From positions 1-14,022 of the forward strand of contig JAFGJU010000125.1 of the NCBI GenBank assembly GCA_016928935.1: DNA of 14,022 bases, written 5' to 3'. This document shows positions 1-7,529 of the stretch, one piece after another. The position numbers were made by a program, and so were the translations under genes. This DNA comes from Candidatus Eiseniibacteriota bacterium. Its GTDB lineage: Bacteria > Eisenbacteria > RBG-16-71-46 > JAFGJU01. The notes under the pieces are model-generated. The model made no database searches, was not told the origin of the DNA, and saw only the letters and a list, made by a program, of their open reading frames with translations. Numbering within the stretch: the stretch's first letter is position 1; each line of letters begins with the position of its first letter.

Positions 1-93
1 GCCCCGGGGTTGTGGCTCCAGCGCATCACGACCAAGGAGCCGACGCGCGAACAGGTCGAGGTGGCGCTCAGGGCGCTGAAGGAAGTGCTGTAA
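1..93 (+). CDS. C-terminal end of a DUF1385 (YqhQ-like) membrane protein, partial
   Basis: The window opens inside this gene. Frame 1 reads 30 codons to a TAA at 91-93. The tail PGLWLQRITTKEP followed by EQVEVALRALKEVL closely resembles the conserved C-terminus of DUF1385 proteins (GLxLQxLTTxEPxxxQxEVAxxAL). That family consists of poorly characterised multi-pass membrane proteins, and it is frequently encoded directly upstream of prfA, as here (28-nt gap). Family membership rests on 30 residues plus context, so it is probable, not certain. The function is unknown. Confidence 0.7.
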   Translation, partial: APGLWLQRITTKEPTREQVEVALRALKEVL

Positions 94-121
94 CGGCGAC
101 CGAACAGGCACCGCGACACAG

Positions 122-1204
122 ATGTTTGAACAGATCCAGAACATAATTTCGAGATACGACGAGCTCACCCAGATGCTTGCCGACCCGGCCGTCCTGGCCG
201 ACCCGCAGAGGCTGAGGGAGACGGCCAAGGAGCGGGGCGGGCTGGAGCCGGTCGTCGAAAAGTGGAAGCAGTACAGCTTCGTCGCTCACAACATCGCGGA
301 AGACGAGCAGATAATCGAGAGCTCCAAGGACCAGGAGCTCGTGGGCATAGCCCGGAGCGAGGTCGAGGAGCTCCGGACCAGGCTGAGCGCGCTGGAGGGC
401 GAGCTCAGGGAGCTCCTGAGGCCCAAGGATCCGAACGATGATAAAAACGTGATAGTCGAGATAAGAGCGGGCACGGGTGGAGAGGAGGCCGCCCTGTTCG
501 CGGCCGACTTGTCGAGGATGTACATGAAGTACGCGGAGTCGAAGGGCTGGAAGGTGGAGCTCATGAACAGGAGCACCAGCGACGTGGGCGGGTTCAAGGA
601 GATCATCTTCCTGGTGGAAGGGAAGGGCGCCTACAGCTTCCTCCGGTACGAGAGCGGAGTCCACAGAGTGCAGAGGGTGCCCGTCACCGAGGCAAGCGGG
701 AGAATACACACGTCCGCCGTCACGGTGGCCATACTGCCCGAAGCGGAGGACGTGGACATCCAGATAGACCCGAAGGACCTCGAAGTCGACGTGTTCCGGT
801 CCTCGGGGCCGGGAGGCCAGAGCGTCAACACCGCCGACTCCGCGGTCAGAGTGAAGCACATTCCGACCGGGCTCGTCGTACAGTGCCAGGACGAGAGGTC
901 ACAACTCAAGAACAAGGCCAAGGCGCTCAAGGTCCTCAAAGCCCGCCTTCTTGCCGCGAAGCAAGAAGAACAAGAGACGAAGATAGCCAACGAGAGACGG
1001 GCCCAAGTTTCGACCGGCGACAGGAGCGCCAAGATCCGCACGTACAACTTTCCGCAGGGCCGCGTCACGGACCACAGGATAGGCCTCACCCTGTATCAGT
1101 TGGACCAGGTGCTTGACGGCAGGCTGGACGAGCTGGTGGAAGCGCTGAGGGCGGCGCGGGACAAGCTGGAGATGGGCGCTGCCGCCGGCCAGGGTAGGAA
1201 CTAG
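122..1204 (+). CDS. prfA: Peptide chain release factor 1 (RF1)
   Basis: RF1 recognises UAA and UAG in the ribosomal A site and triggers hydrolysis of peptidyl-tRNA. The 360-residue product has the usual RF1 length. The N-terminal helical domain begins MFEQIQNIISRYDEL. The codon-recognition tripeptide is P187-V188-T189, in the RF1-type PxT form (PAT in E. coli), not the SPF of RF2. The catalytic GGQ is at residues 231-233 in GPGGQSVNT. The ATG start matches the family N-terminus, although no strong Shine-Dalgarno sequence is visible. The gene ends in TAG, one of its own target codons. It lies 28 nt after the DUF1385 gene and is followed by prmC, whose product methylates Q233; this is a widely conserved pairing. 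Confidence 0.97.
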   Translation: MFEQIQNIISRYDELTQMLADPAVLADPQRLRETAKERGGLEPVVEKWKQYSFVAHNIAEDEQIIESSKDQELVGIARSEVEELRTRLSALEGELRELLRPKDPNDDKNVIVEIRAGTGGEEAALFAADLSRMYMKYAESKGWKVELMNRSTSDVGGFKEIIFLVEGKGAYSFLRYESGVHRVQRVPVTEASGRIHTSAVTVAILPEAEDVDIQIDPKDLEVDVFRSSGPGGQSVNTADSAVRVKHIPTGLVVQCQDERSQLKNKAKALKVLKARLLAAKQEEQETKIANERRAQVSTGDRSAKIRTYNFPQGRVTDHRIGLTLYQLDQVLDGRLDELVEALRAARDKLEMGAAAGQGRN

Positions 1205-1396
1205 GACTGGGGCGGGCACGAAAGCCGGTGGACGGGCCGCGCGGCGGCGAATCGCCGACCGGCGGGGTGGTCCACCGGGGCAGGCAGAGGTTGACGCCGC
1301 CGGGCAGGCGGGTGGCGTGAGTCTTAGCGGCGGGCGGCCGAGGCGCAAGAGTCTGCCCCTCGCCGAAACCGCCGCCGGGCTGGGGTCCCAAGGCAG
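1205..1396 (+). other. GC-rich spacer with nested inverted repeats between prfA and prmC
   Basis: These 192 nt separate two genes that are normally closely linked. No convincing reading frame is present; the prmC frame is closed upstream by a TGA and a TAG. The spacer contains several dyads. CCGGTGGAC (1225-1233) pairs perfectly with GTCCACCGG (1270-1278) and encloses a small CGGC/GCCG hairpin. GGGGCAG (1277-1283) can pair with CTGCCCC (1353-1359). ACGCCGCC (1294-1301) can pair, with one G-T, with GGTGGCGT (1311-1318). CGAGG (1339-1343) can pair with CCTCG (1358-1362). Some pairings are mutually exclusive. It may be a structured leader or ncRNA, or simply GC-rich spacer. Confidence 0.4.
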
Positions 1397-2266
1397 GTGC
1401 CACCGCAATTGACAATATCCCAGTTCCTCAACACCGCGGTTCAGAAGCTCCGTGAATCCGGCATAGAAAGTCCCAGAGTCGACGCAGAAATACTCCTCGC
1501 CTTTGCCCTCGGGATTCGCAAAGACAGGCTTCTAATTCGACTTGACCATGTGCTCACTCAGGACGAGCTGACCCGGGCGACGGCGCTCATCGAAAAACGC
1601 GCCGGCCGCGTGCCTCTCCAGCACATCGTCGGGACGGTCGAGTTCATGGGCAAGGATTTCCTCGTAAGGCCCGGAGTGTTCATACCGAGGCCCGAGACAG
1701 AGTTCGTGGTGGTTGAGGCGCTCAAGCTGCTGGGGCACGTCACGGCGCCGGTCGTTCTGGACCTGTGCACGGCGAGCGGAGTCATCGGCGTGAGCATCGC
1801 CGTCGGCATGCCGTCTGCCGTCGTTCACGCCGCGGACGTGTCGAGCGAGGCCGTGCGCCTGGCGGCTGACAACGCCCTCAGACACGGCGTGCACGACAGA
1901 ATGCGACTCCATCTCGGCGACCTGTTCGCCGCGGAAGGGCTCGAGTCGATCAGGGGGGAGATTGACCTCATGACGGCCAATCCGCCCTACATTCCGTCGT
2001 CTGAGATCGCATCTCTGGAACCGGAGGTGAGCGCGCACGAACCCCTGGTGGCCCTGGACGGCGGCAGCGACGGGCTCGTTCTGGCGCGTCGTATCCTGCG
2101 CGAAGGGCGGCCCTTCCTGAAGTCGCGCGGCTGGTTCTTAATCGAGATCGGAGCGGGCCAGTCGAAAGCTGTGACCGACATGGCTGTGTCGAACGGGCTC
2201 GAGGAAGTGCGCACCGTGCGCGACCTGGCGGGCATCGAGCGGGTGCTCGTGGCCCGGAAGCGCTAG
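1397..2266 (+). CDS. prmC: Release factor glutamine-N5 methyltransferase PrmC
   Basis: This S-adenosylmethionine-dependent enzyme methylates the GGQ glutamine of RF1 and RF2, which speeds termination. The N-terminal domain starts LTISQFLNTAVQKLRESG and contains SPRVDAEILLAFALG, typical of PrmC. The Rossmann SAM-binding motif is VLDLCTASG (residues 120-128); the usual form is DLGTGSG, so two glycines are replaced. The substrate-glutamine motif NPPY is intact at 195-198. The length of 289 residues is normal. The GTG start at 1397 is only 3 nt from a possible AAGG. The TTG at 1409 (giving MTISQFLN, preceded by CAGGTG) fits the family N-terminus equally well, so the start is uncertain by four codons. 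It follows prfA, as in many bacteria. Confidence 0.95.
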   Translation: MPPQLTISQFLNTAVQKLRESGIESPRVDAEILLAFALGIRKDRLLIRLDHVLTQDELTRATALIEKRAGRVPLQHIVGTVEFMGKDFLVRPGVFIPRPETEFVVVEALKLLGHVTAPVVLDLCTASGVIGVSIAVGMPSAVVHAADVSSEAVRLAADNALRHGVHDRMRLHLGDLFAAEGLESIRGEIDLMTANPPYIPSSEIASLEPEVSAHEPLVALDGGSDGLVLARRILREGRPFLKSRGWFLIEIGAGQSKAVTDMAVSNGLEEVRTVRDLAGIERVLVARKR

Positions 2267-2299
2267 TCTCCGGCCCCCCTCTCCCGGCTTCCCCCATCC

Positions 2300-2329
2300 G
2301 TGTCCGTCGTGTATAATCCGCCCGGACAC
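2300..2329 (+). promoter_or_regulatory. Candidate murA promoter with dyad flanking the -10 box
   Basis: A perfect TATAAT (2312-2317) lies 47 nt upstream of the murA start. It sits inside a perfect inverted repeat, GTGTCCG (2300-2306) and CGGACAC (2323-2329). The -35 region at the right spacing (around 2289-2294, TTCCCC) matches poorly, so transcription would be weak or activator-dependent. The dyad could be an operator that occludes the -10 box. Confidence 0.45.
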
Positions 2330-2363
2330 CCGACGTTTGCCGCCTTAACTCATCGAGGCCACT

Positions 2364-3617
2364 TTGCAAAAGATAGTGATTGTCGGAGGAAACAGACTGA
2401 CCGGCAGGGTCAAGATAGCGGGCGCCAAGAACGCCACTCTGCCGGTGATGGCGGCCACGATACTTGCTCCCGGGATTAGCGTCATCACCAACGTGCCGCG
2501 CCTCAGGGACGTCATCACCATGAAGCTCATGCTGGAGACGCTCGGCGCGAAGGTGGCCTTCGAGCAGGGTGTGCTGACTCTGGACACGACCGACTGCGGC
2601 CCGCACGAGGCGCCTTACGATCTCGTCAGGACGATGCGCGCTTCGGTTTACGTGCTGGGCCCGCTCCTGGCCCGTTTCAGGCGCGCCAGAGTGTCGCTGC
2701 CCGGCGGCTGCGCGTGGGGACCGAGGCCGGTCGACCTCCACATAAAGGCGATGGAGGCGCTGGGCGCACGCGTGAGCATAGACCACGGGTACATCGTGGC
2801 GGAGGCGGACGAGCTCAAGGGCGCGAACTTGCACTTTGACGTCTCGAGCGTCGGGGCCACGGGCAACGCCATGATGGCGGCATGCTTGGCGAAAGGGAAG
2901 ACTGTGATTTCGAACGCCGCGTGCGAGCCCGAGATCGACGCTCTGGCTCGGTTCCTGAACAAGATGGGGGCGAGGATCTCGGGTATGGGCACGCAGGTCG
3001 TCGAGATAGAGGGCGTGGAGTCGCTCCGGCCTGCCGAGAGCGCCGTGATTCCGGACAGAATCGAAGCGGGCACGTTCATGGCGGCCGCCGCCATTACGAA
3101 GGGCACGGTCAGAATCGCCAACTGCAATCCCGCACACCTCAGCTCCGTGATTTCCAAGCTGAGCGAGGCAGGCGCACAGATAATGCAGGACGGGTCCGAG
3201 CTGGTCGTGTCGGCGGCGGCGAGGCCGGGCGCCGTCAATGTAACCACGGCTCCCTATCCCGGTTTTCCGACGGACATGCAGGCGCAGATGATGGCCCTCG
3301 CGTGCACGGCCCAGGGCACGAGCCTCTTCGTCGAAAACATATACAGCGACAGGTTCACTCACGTGCCGGAGCTGAGGAGGATGAACGCAGACATCACCGT
3401 CGAAGGCAACGTGGCCACGGTGAACGGACTGGACCGTCTGAGCGGGGCGCAGGTGATGGCCACCGACCTGCGTGCGAGCGCGGCCCTGATCCTGGCGGGA
3501 CTGGTGGCGGAGGGGATGACCGAGGTGTCGCGGATATACCACATCGACCGCGGGTACGAGGCCATAGAGAAAAAGCTCTCTCAGCTGGGCGCGGAAATCT
3601 GGCGTGAGGAGGACTGA
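2364..3617 (+). CDS. murA: UDP-N-acetylglucosamine 1-carboxyvinyltransferase MurA
   Basis: MurA transfers enolpyruvate from phosphoenolpyruvate to UDP-GlcNAc in the cytoplasm, the first committed step of peptidoglycan synthesis. The start MQKIVIVGGNRLTGRVKIAG and the motif KNATLPVMAATIL are diagnostic of the EPSP-synthase-like fold. The active-site loop reads PGGCAWGPRPVDLH with the catalytic Cys116 intact; the common form has Ile where Trp117 lies here. Cys rather than Asp at this position implies the fosfomycin-sensitive type. The 417-residue length is normal. The start is TTG, supported by GAGG (2355-2358) six bases upstream. The gene follows prmC after 97 nt and ends in TGA seven nt before selB. 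Confidence 0.97.
   Translation: MQKIVIVGGNRLTGRVKIAGAKNATLPVMAATILAPGISVITNVPRLRDVITMKLMLETLGAKVAFEQGVLTLDTTDCGPHEAPYDLVRTMRASVYVLGPLLARFRRARVSLPGGCAWGPRPVDLHIKAMEALGARVSIDHGYIVAEADELKGANLHFDVSSVGATGNAMMAACLAKGKTVISNAACEPEIDALARFLNKMGARISGMGTQVVEIEGVESLRPAESAVIPDRIEAGTFMAAAAITKGTVRIANCNPAHLSSVISKLSEAGAQIMQDGSELVVSAAARPGAVNVTTAPYPGFPTDMQAQMMALACTAQGTSLFVENIYSDRFTHVPELRRMNADITVEGNVATVNGLDRLSGAQVMATDLRASAALILAGLVAEGMTEVSRIYHIDRGYEAIEKKLSQLGAEIWREED
3607..3612 (+). promoter_or_regulatory. Shine-Dalgarno for selB, inside the end of murA
   Basis: A perfect AGGAGG lies within the last codons of murA, 12 nt before ATG 3625. It supports translation of selB from the ATG at 3625, with the ribosome site overlapping the murA stop region. 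An in-frame GTG at 3604 lies before this AGGAGG and lacks its own site. Confidence 0.55.
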
Positions 3618-3624
3618 CTCCGTT

Positions 3625-5523
3625 ATGCCGGGCAAGGGCGTCGTCATAGGCACGGCGGGCCACATAGACCACGGCAAGACCGCACTGGTGAAGCTGCTCA
3701 CCGGAATCGACACCGACCGCCTCAAGGAAGAGAAGGAACGGGGTATCTCCATTGACCTCGGCTTCGCCCATCTGACGCTGCCGTCGGGCGTGAGGGCGGG
3801 CATCGTCGATGTGCCCGGCCACGAGCGCTTCGTACGGAACATGCTGGCCGGCGCGTGCGGGATAGACCTAGTGCTGTTCGTCATAGCGGCGGACGAGGGA
3901 GTGATGCCGCAGACGACGGAGCACCTGAACATCGTGGACGTGCTTCGCGTCCACGGCGGCGTCGTCGCGCTCACAAAAACCGACCTCGTGGACGCGGCCT
4001 GGCTGGACATGGTGAGCGCGGACGTGGCCGCGGCGCTCGAGGGGACGGTCCTGGAGGGCGCCGCCATCGTGCCGGTTTCGGCGGCGTCGGGTGAGGGCAA
4101 AGACGCGCTGCTCGCGGCCCTGGACGAGGCGGTCTCGCGAATCCCGGAACGCGGTCGGGCCGAGTTTACGCGGCTGCCGATTGACCGCGTGTTCACGGTG
4201 GAGGGCTTCGGCACGGTCGTGACGGGCACGCTCTGGAGCGGCCGGCTCAAGGTCGGCGACAACCTGGTTGTGTTGCCGCAGGGCAAGAGCGTTAGAGTCA
4301 GGAATGTCCAGGTGTTCGGTAGGGACGTCCCCGAGGCGGTGCCCGGTGAGCGGGTCGCGGTCGCCGTGCACGGCGTGTCCCGCGAGGACCTGGCGAGGGG
4401 CGACTGGCTTTTCACTCCGTCCGCGGCCGAGCCGAGCTCGATGGTGGACGTCAGGTTCGAACTATTGAAGGACGCTCCGCGGTCTCTCAGTACCCGGGCG
4501 AGAATACGTTTCCACCTGGGCGCGAGTGAGGTCATAGGCAGGGTCCATCTGCTTGACAAAGGAGAACTCAAACCCGGAGAGAGCGCTCTGGCGCAACTGA
4601 GGCTGGAATCGCCGGTGGTGGCGGTCCAGGGCGACAGGTTCGTGGTGCGGTCGTACTCTCCGCAGGTAACGATAGGAGGCGGCAGCGTCTTGGTCGTGCA
4701 CGCGGTCAAGCACAGAAAGAAAGACACGGACGTGGTTGAGACACTGAGCCTGATGGAGAAGGGCTCCCCCCGGGACAGAATCGGCCAGGCAGTCCGGGCG
4801 GCCGGCGCGAAGGGGTTGGCGGTTTCGGACGTGGCGCGCGCAGCGGGTATGCCAGAAACTGAGGTGGTGACGGCGTTGAGCGAGCTCGTGGCAGAGGGGG
4901 CCGTCTTCCGAGTGGGCGGCGGTCTGCTTCACACTGAGCACATGAAGAAGGTGGCGGACGGCGTGGCCGAGACGCTTGCCGAATATCAAGCCAGCTATCC
5001 GCTGAGGTGGGGGATGACGAAGGGCGAGCTCAGGAACAGGTTCTCCGCCACGCCGCAGGATGTGTTCGTCGCGGCGCTGGATTCCCTCTCGAAGGCCGGA
5101 CGGTTGTTCGCGAGAGAAGACCGGTACAGGGTGGACTCGCCCGACGTGGCGCTCTCTCCGGAGGAGAAAGCGCTGAAGGAACGGGTGGAAGTCGGTCTGC
5201 GAGACGCCGGGCTCAACGTGCCCTACGTCAAGGAGCTGGCGGCCGGAGTCCCGGAGGAGAAGCTTAACGACCTGGTGCAGATGCTGGTGGAGGACGGGAA
5301 GCTGGTCAAGATAACGACGGACCTCTTCTTCCACGCGGACACCATGCGCGAGGCCGAGGCCCTCGTCCGTAAGATGCTGGCCGCGAGCGGCAAGTTCCAG
5401 GTCAGTGAGTTCAAAGACGCGGCGAAGACTTCACGGAAGTACGCGGTTCCCCTTTTGGAGTACTTCGACCGGAAGGGAGTCACCAGGAGACAGGGGGACG
5501 TGCGCGTGGCCGGGGGGAAATAG
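3625..5523 (+). CDS. selB: Selenocysteine-specific elongation factor SelB
   Basis: SelB delivers Sec-tRNA to UGA codons that are followed by a SECIS hairpin. The N-terminal EF-Tu-like GTPase carries every G motif: GHIDHGKT (residues 12-19), ERGISIDLGF, DVPGHERFV, TKTD (the SelB form of NKxD) and SAASGEG. EF-Tu-like domains 2 and 3 follow to about residue 360. The C-terminal winged-helix domains (about 370-632) bind the SECIS RNA in known SelB proteins; the end TSRKYAVPLLEYFDRKGVTRRQGDVRV is characteristic. The length of 632 residues is normal. I chose ATG 3625 because the product then begins MPGKGVVIGTAGHIDHGK and AGGAGG precedes it; GTG 3604 is possible. The gene implies a Sec-using organism, although selA, selC and selD are not in the window. 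Confidence 0.95.
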   Translation: MPGKGVVIGTAGHIDHGKTALVKLLTGIDTDRLKEEKERGISIDLGFAHLTLPSGVRAGIVDVPGHERFVRNMLAGACGIDLVLFVIAADEGVMPQTTEHLNIVDVLRVHGGVVALTKTDLVDAAWLDMVSADVAAALEGTVLEGAAIVPVSAASGEGKDALLAALDEAVSRIPERGRAEFTRLPIDRVFTVEGFGTVVTGTLWSGRLKVGDNLVVLPQGKSVRVRNVQVFGRDVPEAVPGERVAVAVHGVSREDLARGDWLFTPSAAEPSSMVDVRFELLKDAPRSLSTRARIRFHLGASEVIGRVHLLDKGELKPGESALAQLRLESPVVAVQGDRFVVRSYSPQVTIGGGSVLVVHAVKHRKKDTDVVETLSLMEKGSPRDRIGQAVRAAGAKGLAVSDVARAAGMPETEVVTALSELVAEGAVFRVGGGLLHTEHMKKVADGVAETLAEYQASYPLRWGMTKGELRNRFSATPQDVFVAALDSLSKAGRLFAREDRYRVDSPDVALSPEEKALKERVEVGLRDAGLNVPYVKELAAGVPEEKLNDLVQMLVEDGKLVKITTDLFFHADTMREAEALVRKMLAASGKFQVSEFKDAAKTSRKYAVPLLEYFDRKGVTRRQGDVRVAGGK

Positions 5524-5526
5524 GTC

Positions 5527-6660
5527 GTGTGGAAGCGCAGAAAGACGCTCAAGGTCCGGATTGGGGCACTGGAAGTCGGCGGTGACGCACCCGTTGCGGT
5601 CGAGTCAATGACGAAGACGGACACGCACGACGTGGCCGCGACCGTAAGACAAATCCGGACTCTGGAGAGAGCCGGATGCGAGCTCGTCCGCGTGGCGGTG
5701 CCGGACATGGCGGCGGCGAAGGTCCTGGGGAAGATCGCTTCGCGCGTCAGCATCCCGGTGGTGGCGGACGTTCACTTCGACCACAGGCTCGCCCTGGTCG
5801 CGCTGCAGGAGGGCCTCCCCGGGGTGCGCTTGAACCCCGGGAACGTCAGGAATCCCCGGAAGGTCGAGGAGGTGGTACGCGCGGCGGAGGAACGCCGCGC
5901 GTCAATCAGGATAGGCGTGAACGCCGGGTCGTTGCCGCCCGACCTGCTGGCACAGCACGGACCGGACAGGCTCGACCGGGCGATGGTCAAAAGCGCGATG
6001 GGGCACATCGCAATACTGGAATCACTCGACTTCAAGAGAATCGTGGTGTCGGTCAAGTCGTCCGAGATACCGGCCACAGTGCGCGCATACAGGGAGCTTT
6101 CCAGGCGGGTGCGTTACCCGCTTCACGTAGGGATGACCGAGTCGGGCACACTGTTCAGCGGCTCGATAGTCTCGGCCGCCGGCATCGGCGTCGTCTTGTC
6201 GGAGGGAATCGGCGACACGGTGAGAGTGTCCCTGGCGGCAAGCCCGGTCAGAGAAGTGGAAGTGGCATACCGGATACTGGACGCTATTGGCGTGAGGCCC
6301 GCGGGCCCCAGGGTCATCTGCTGCCCCACGTGCGGAAGATGCGAGATAGACGTGGCGCGCGTAGCGAGACGGGTGGAGGCGGAGCTCGCGGCGCTGCAGA
6401 AAAGGCTGAAGCAGCAGTCTCGACGCAAAGCCGACCGGAGCTTGACGGGCCGGAAAGCCGGTATTCTAAACGCCCCGATTCGCATCGCCGTAATGGGCTG
6501 CGGCGTGAACGGTCCCGGAGAGGCCAGACATGCCGACGTCGGAATCGCCGGGGGCAAGGGCGAGGGGCTCCTGTTCGTCAAGGGGAGGGTGGTGGGCAAG
6601 GTCAAGGAGCGCGACTTAGTGCGGGAACTAATGCGTGTCATCACACAGGGGCTCGACTAG
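5527..6660 (+). CDS. ispG: 4-hydroxy-3-methylbut-2-en-1-yl diphosphate synthase IspG
   Basis: IspG is the [4Fe-4S] enzyme of the MEP isoprenoid pathway that converts MEcPP to HMBPP. The start MWKRRKTLKVRIGALEVGGDAPVAV and the motifs VRVAVPD, VADVHFDHRLAL and GVRLNPGN are typical of the family. The cluster ligands are present: C266-P-T-C269, C325 and E332, the last two in MGCGVNGPGEA, with the same seven-residue spacing as in E. coli. Extra cysteines C265 and C272 flank the first pair. The 377-residue length is that of the single-domain bacterial form. GTG is the start, only 3 nt after the selB TAG, so it should be co-transcribed with selB. The TAG stop overlaps the stop of the converging regulator gene. 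Confidence 0.96.
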   Translation: MWKRRKTLKVRIGALEVGGDAPVAVESMTKTDTHDVAATVRQIRTLERAGCELVRVAVPDMAAAKVLGKIASRVSIPVVADVHFDHRLALVALQEGLPGVRLNPGNVRNPRKVEEVVRAAEERRASIRIGVNAGSLPPDLLAQHGPDRLDRAMVKSAMGHIAILESLDFKRIVVSVKSSEIPATVRAYRELSRRVRYPLHVGMTESGTLFSGSIVSAAGIGVVLSEGIGDTVRVSLAASPVREVEVAYRILDAIGVRPAGPRVICCPTCGRCEIDVARVARRVEAELAALQKRLKQQSRRKADRSLTGRKAGILNAPIRIAVMGCGVNGPGEARHADVGIAGGKGEGLLFVKGRVVGKVKERDLVRELMRVITQGLD

Positions 6661-7346
6661 ACTTCCTTGAGTCTGTAGCCCACGCCGTGCACCGTCTCCA
6701 GGTTCTTCCCAAACGACCCCAGCTTCTTGCGCAGCGCCGCCACATGAACGTCGATTGAACGGTCCGTGACGGGGTATTCCTCGCCCCTTATTTCATCTAT
6801 TATCTGCTCCCGCGTGAAGACCCAGCCCGGCGACCTCGCAAGATGGTGCAGGATCCTGAACTCCATCGGAGTCAGTTCGACTGATTTCCCCTTGACCGTG
6901 ACCTCGTGCCGACCGGGGTGTATCACGATATCCCTTAGTCGGAGCACCGCGGTGTGGGCCTCAGGGGGTCTTGACCTGCGGCGGAGGGCCGCCTTCACGC
7001 GGGCCAGGAGGACGCGGGGGCTGAAGGGTTTGGTCACGTAGTCGTCGGCGCCGAGTTCGAGCCCGGCCACGATATCTCCCTCTTGGTCCCGCGCGGTGAG
7101 GATGATTACCGGTATGTTGGCGGTCCTGGGCTCATGCTTGAGCGACTTGCAGACGTCGAACCCATCGATTCCCGGAAGCATAACGTCGAGAATCACGAGG
7201 TCGGGCACCTGGGACTTTGACGCCGCCAGAGCCTCCTCGCCGGACCTGGCGCAACTCACCGTGTAGCCCTCTTTCGCCAGGTTGTATCGTATCAGCTTGA
7301 GGAGGTTTTCCTCGTCGTCCACAACCAGGATGTTTGCCTGAGCCAT
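6657..7346 (-). CDS. OmpR-family response regulator, PhoB/PhoP-like
   Basis: This is a two-component transcription regulator. The receiver domain (about 1-122) has the acidic pair D10-D11, the phospho-acceptor D54 in LVILDVMLPG, T84 in IILTAR and K106 in YVTKPFSP. A winged-helix output domain follows (about 135-229) with LTPMEFRILHHLARSPGWV, the recognition-helix region VTDRSIDVHVAALRKKLG and the final hairpin VHGVGYRLKEV. Length 229 and the TDRSIDVHV stretch fit PhoB/PhoP best, although other OmpR members look similar. GGAGG is well placed before the ATG. No histidine kinase is adjacent; downstream it runs head-on into ispG, sharing CTAG. It is divergent from the TonB receptor, with PHO-box-like repeats between, which suggests autoregulation and control of that receptor. 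Confidence 0.92.
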   Translation of the reverse strand: MAQANILVVDDEENLLKLIRYNLAKEGYTVSCARSGEEALAASKSQVPDLVILDVMLPGIDGFDVCKSLKHEPRTANIPVIILTARDQEGDIVAGLELGADDYVTKPFSPRVLLARVKAALRRRSRPPEAHTAVLRLRDIVIHPGRHEVTVKGKSVELTPMEFRILHHLARSPGWVFTREQIIDEIRGEEYPVTDRSIDVHVAALRKKLGSFGKNLETVHGVGYRLKEV

Positions 7347-7387
7347 GCGATTTCCTCCATGCCGTCGGCGGCGACTGATTCCGCACC

Positions 7388-7442
7388 AGGATACCTTTAG
7401 GTCGTGGACACCGTGTTACGATTCGGTGAAATCTCTGTGAAC
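7388..7442 (-). promoter_or_regulatory. PHO-box-like tandem 11-mers facing the response regulator
   Basis: Read on the minus strand from 7442, four 7-nt units occur at exactly 11-nt intervals: GTTCACA, TTTCACC, CGTAACA and GTCCACG, with 4-nt spacers GAGA, GAAT and CGGT. PhoB/PhoP regulators bind 7-nt direct repeats at 11-nt pitch (CTGTCAT in E. coli, GTTCACC-like in Streptomyces). Nine bases after the last unit is TATCCT (plus 7388-7393), a 4/6 match to a -10 box, and the regulator's ATG follows about 40 nt later. This layout suits autoregulation. The third and fourth units are degenerate (4/7 and 5/7 against the first). Confidence 0.45.
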
Positions 7443-7529
7443 AACGGCAAATCCCATTCCGCCCGGTCCGGACGGCGCCGGGTTCGGCAGACACCCAGCG
7501 TACCCGGGTGAGGCCCCAGAAAAGCGAAC

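Noticed and set aside
1205..1396. RNase P RNA, tRNA-Sec or ribosomal protein L31 gene in the prfA-prmC gap
   Set aside because: The conserved RNase P core (GAGGAAAGUCC and partners), a tRNA T-loop and an L31 frame were all looked for and not found.
3604..3624. Upstream GTG as the selB start
   Set aside because: It would overlap murA by 14 nt, lies before the AGGAGG, and adds residues (RRTDSV) not expected before the MPGKGVVIGTAGH start.
1968..4727. Very long minus-strand open frame opposite prmC, murA and selB
   Set aside because: It lies antisense to three clearly recognisable genes, its product is Arg/Ser/Pro-rich with no motif, and such frames are expected opposite GC-rich coding DNA.
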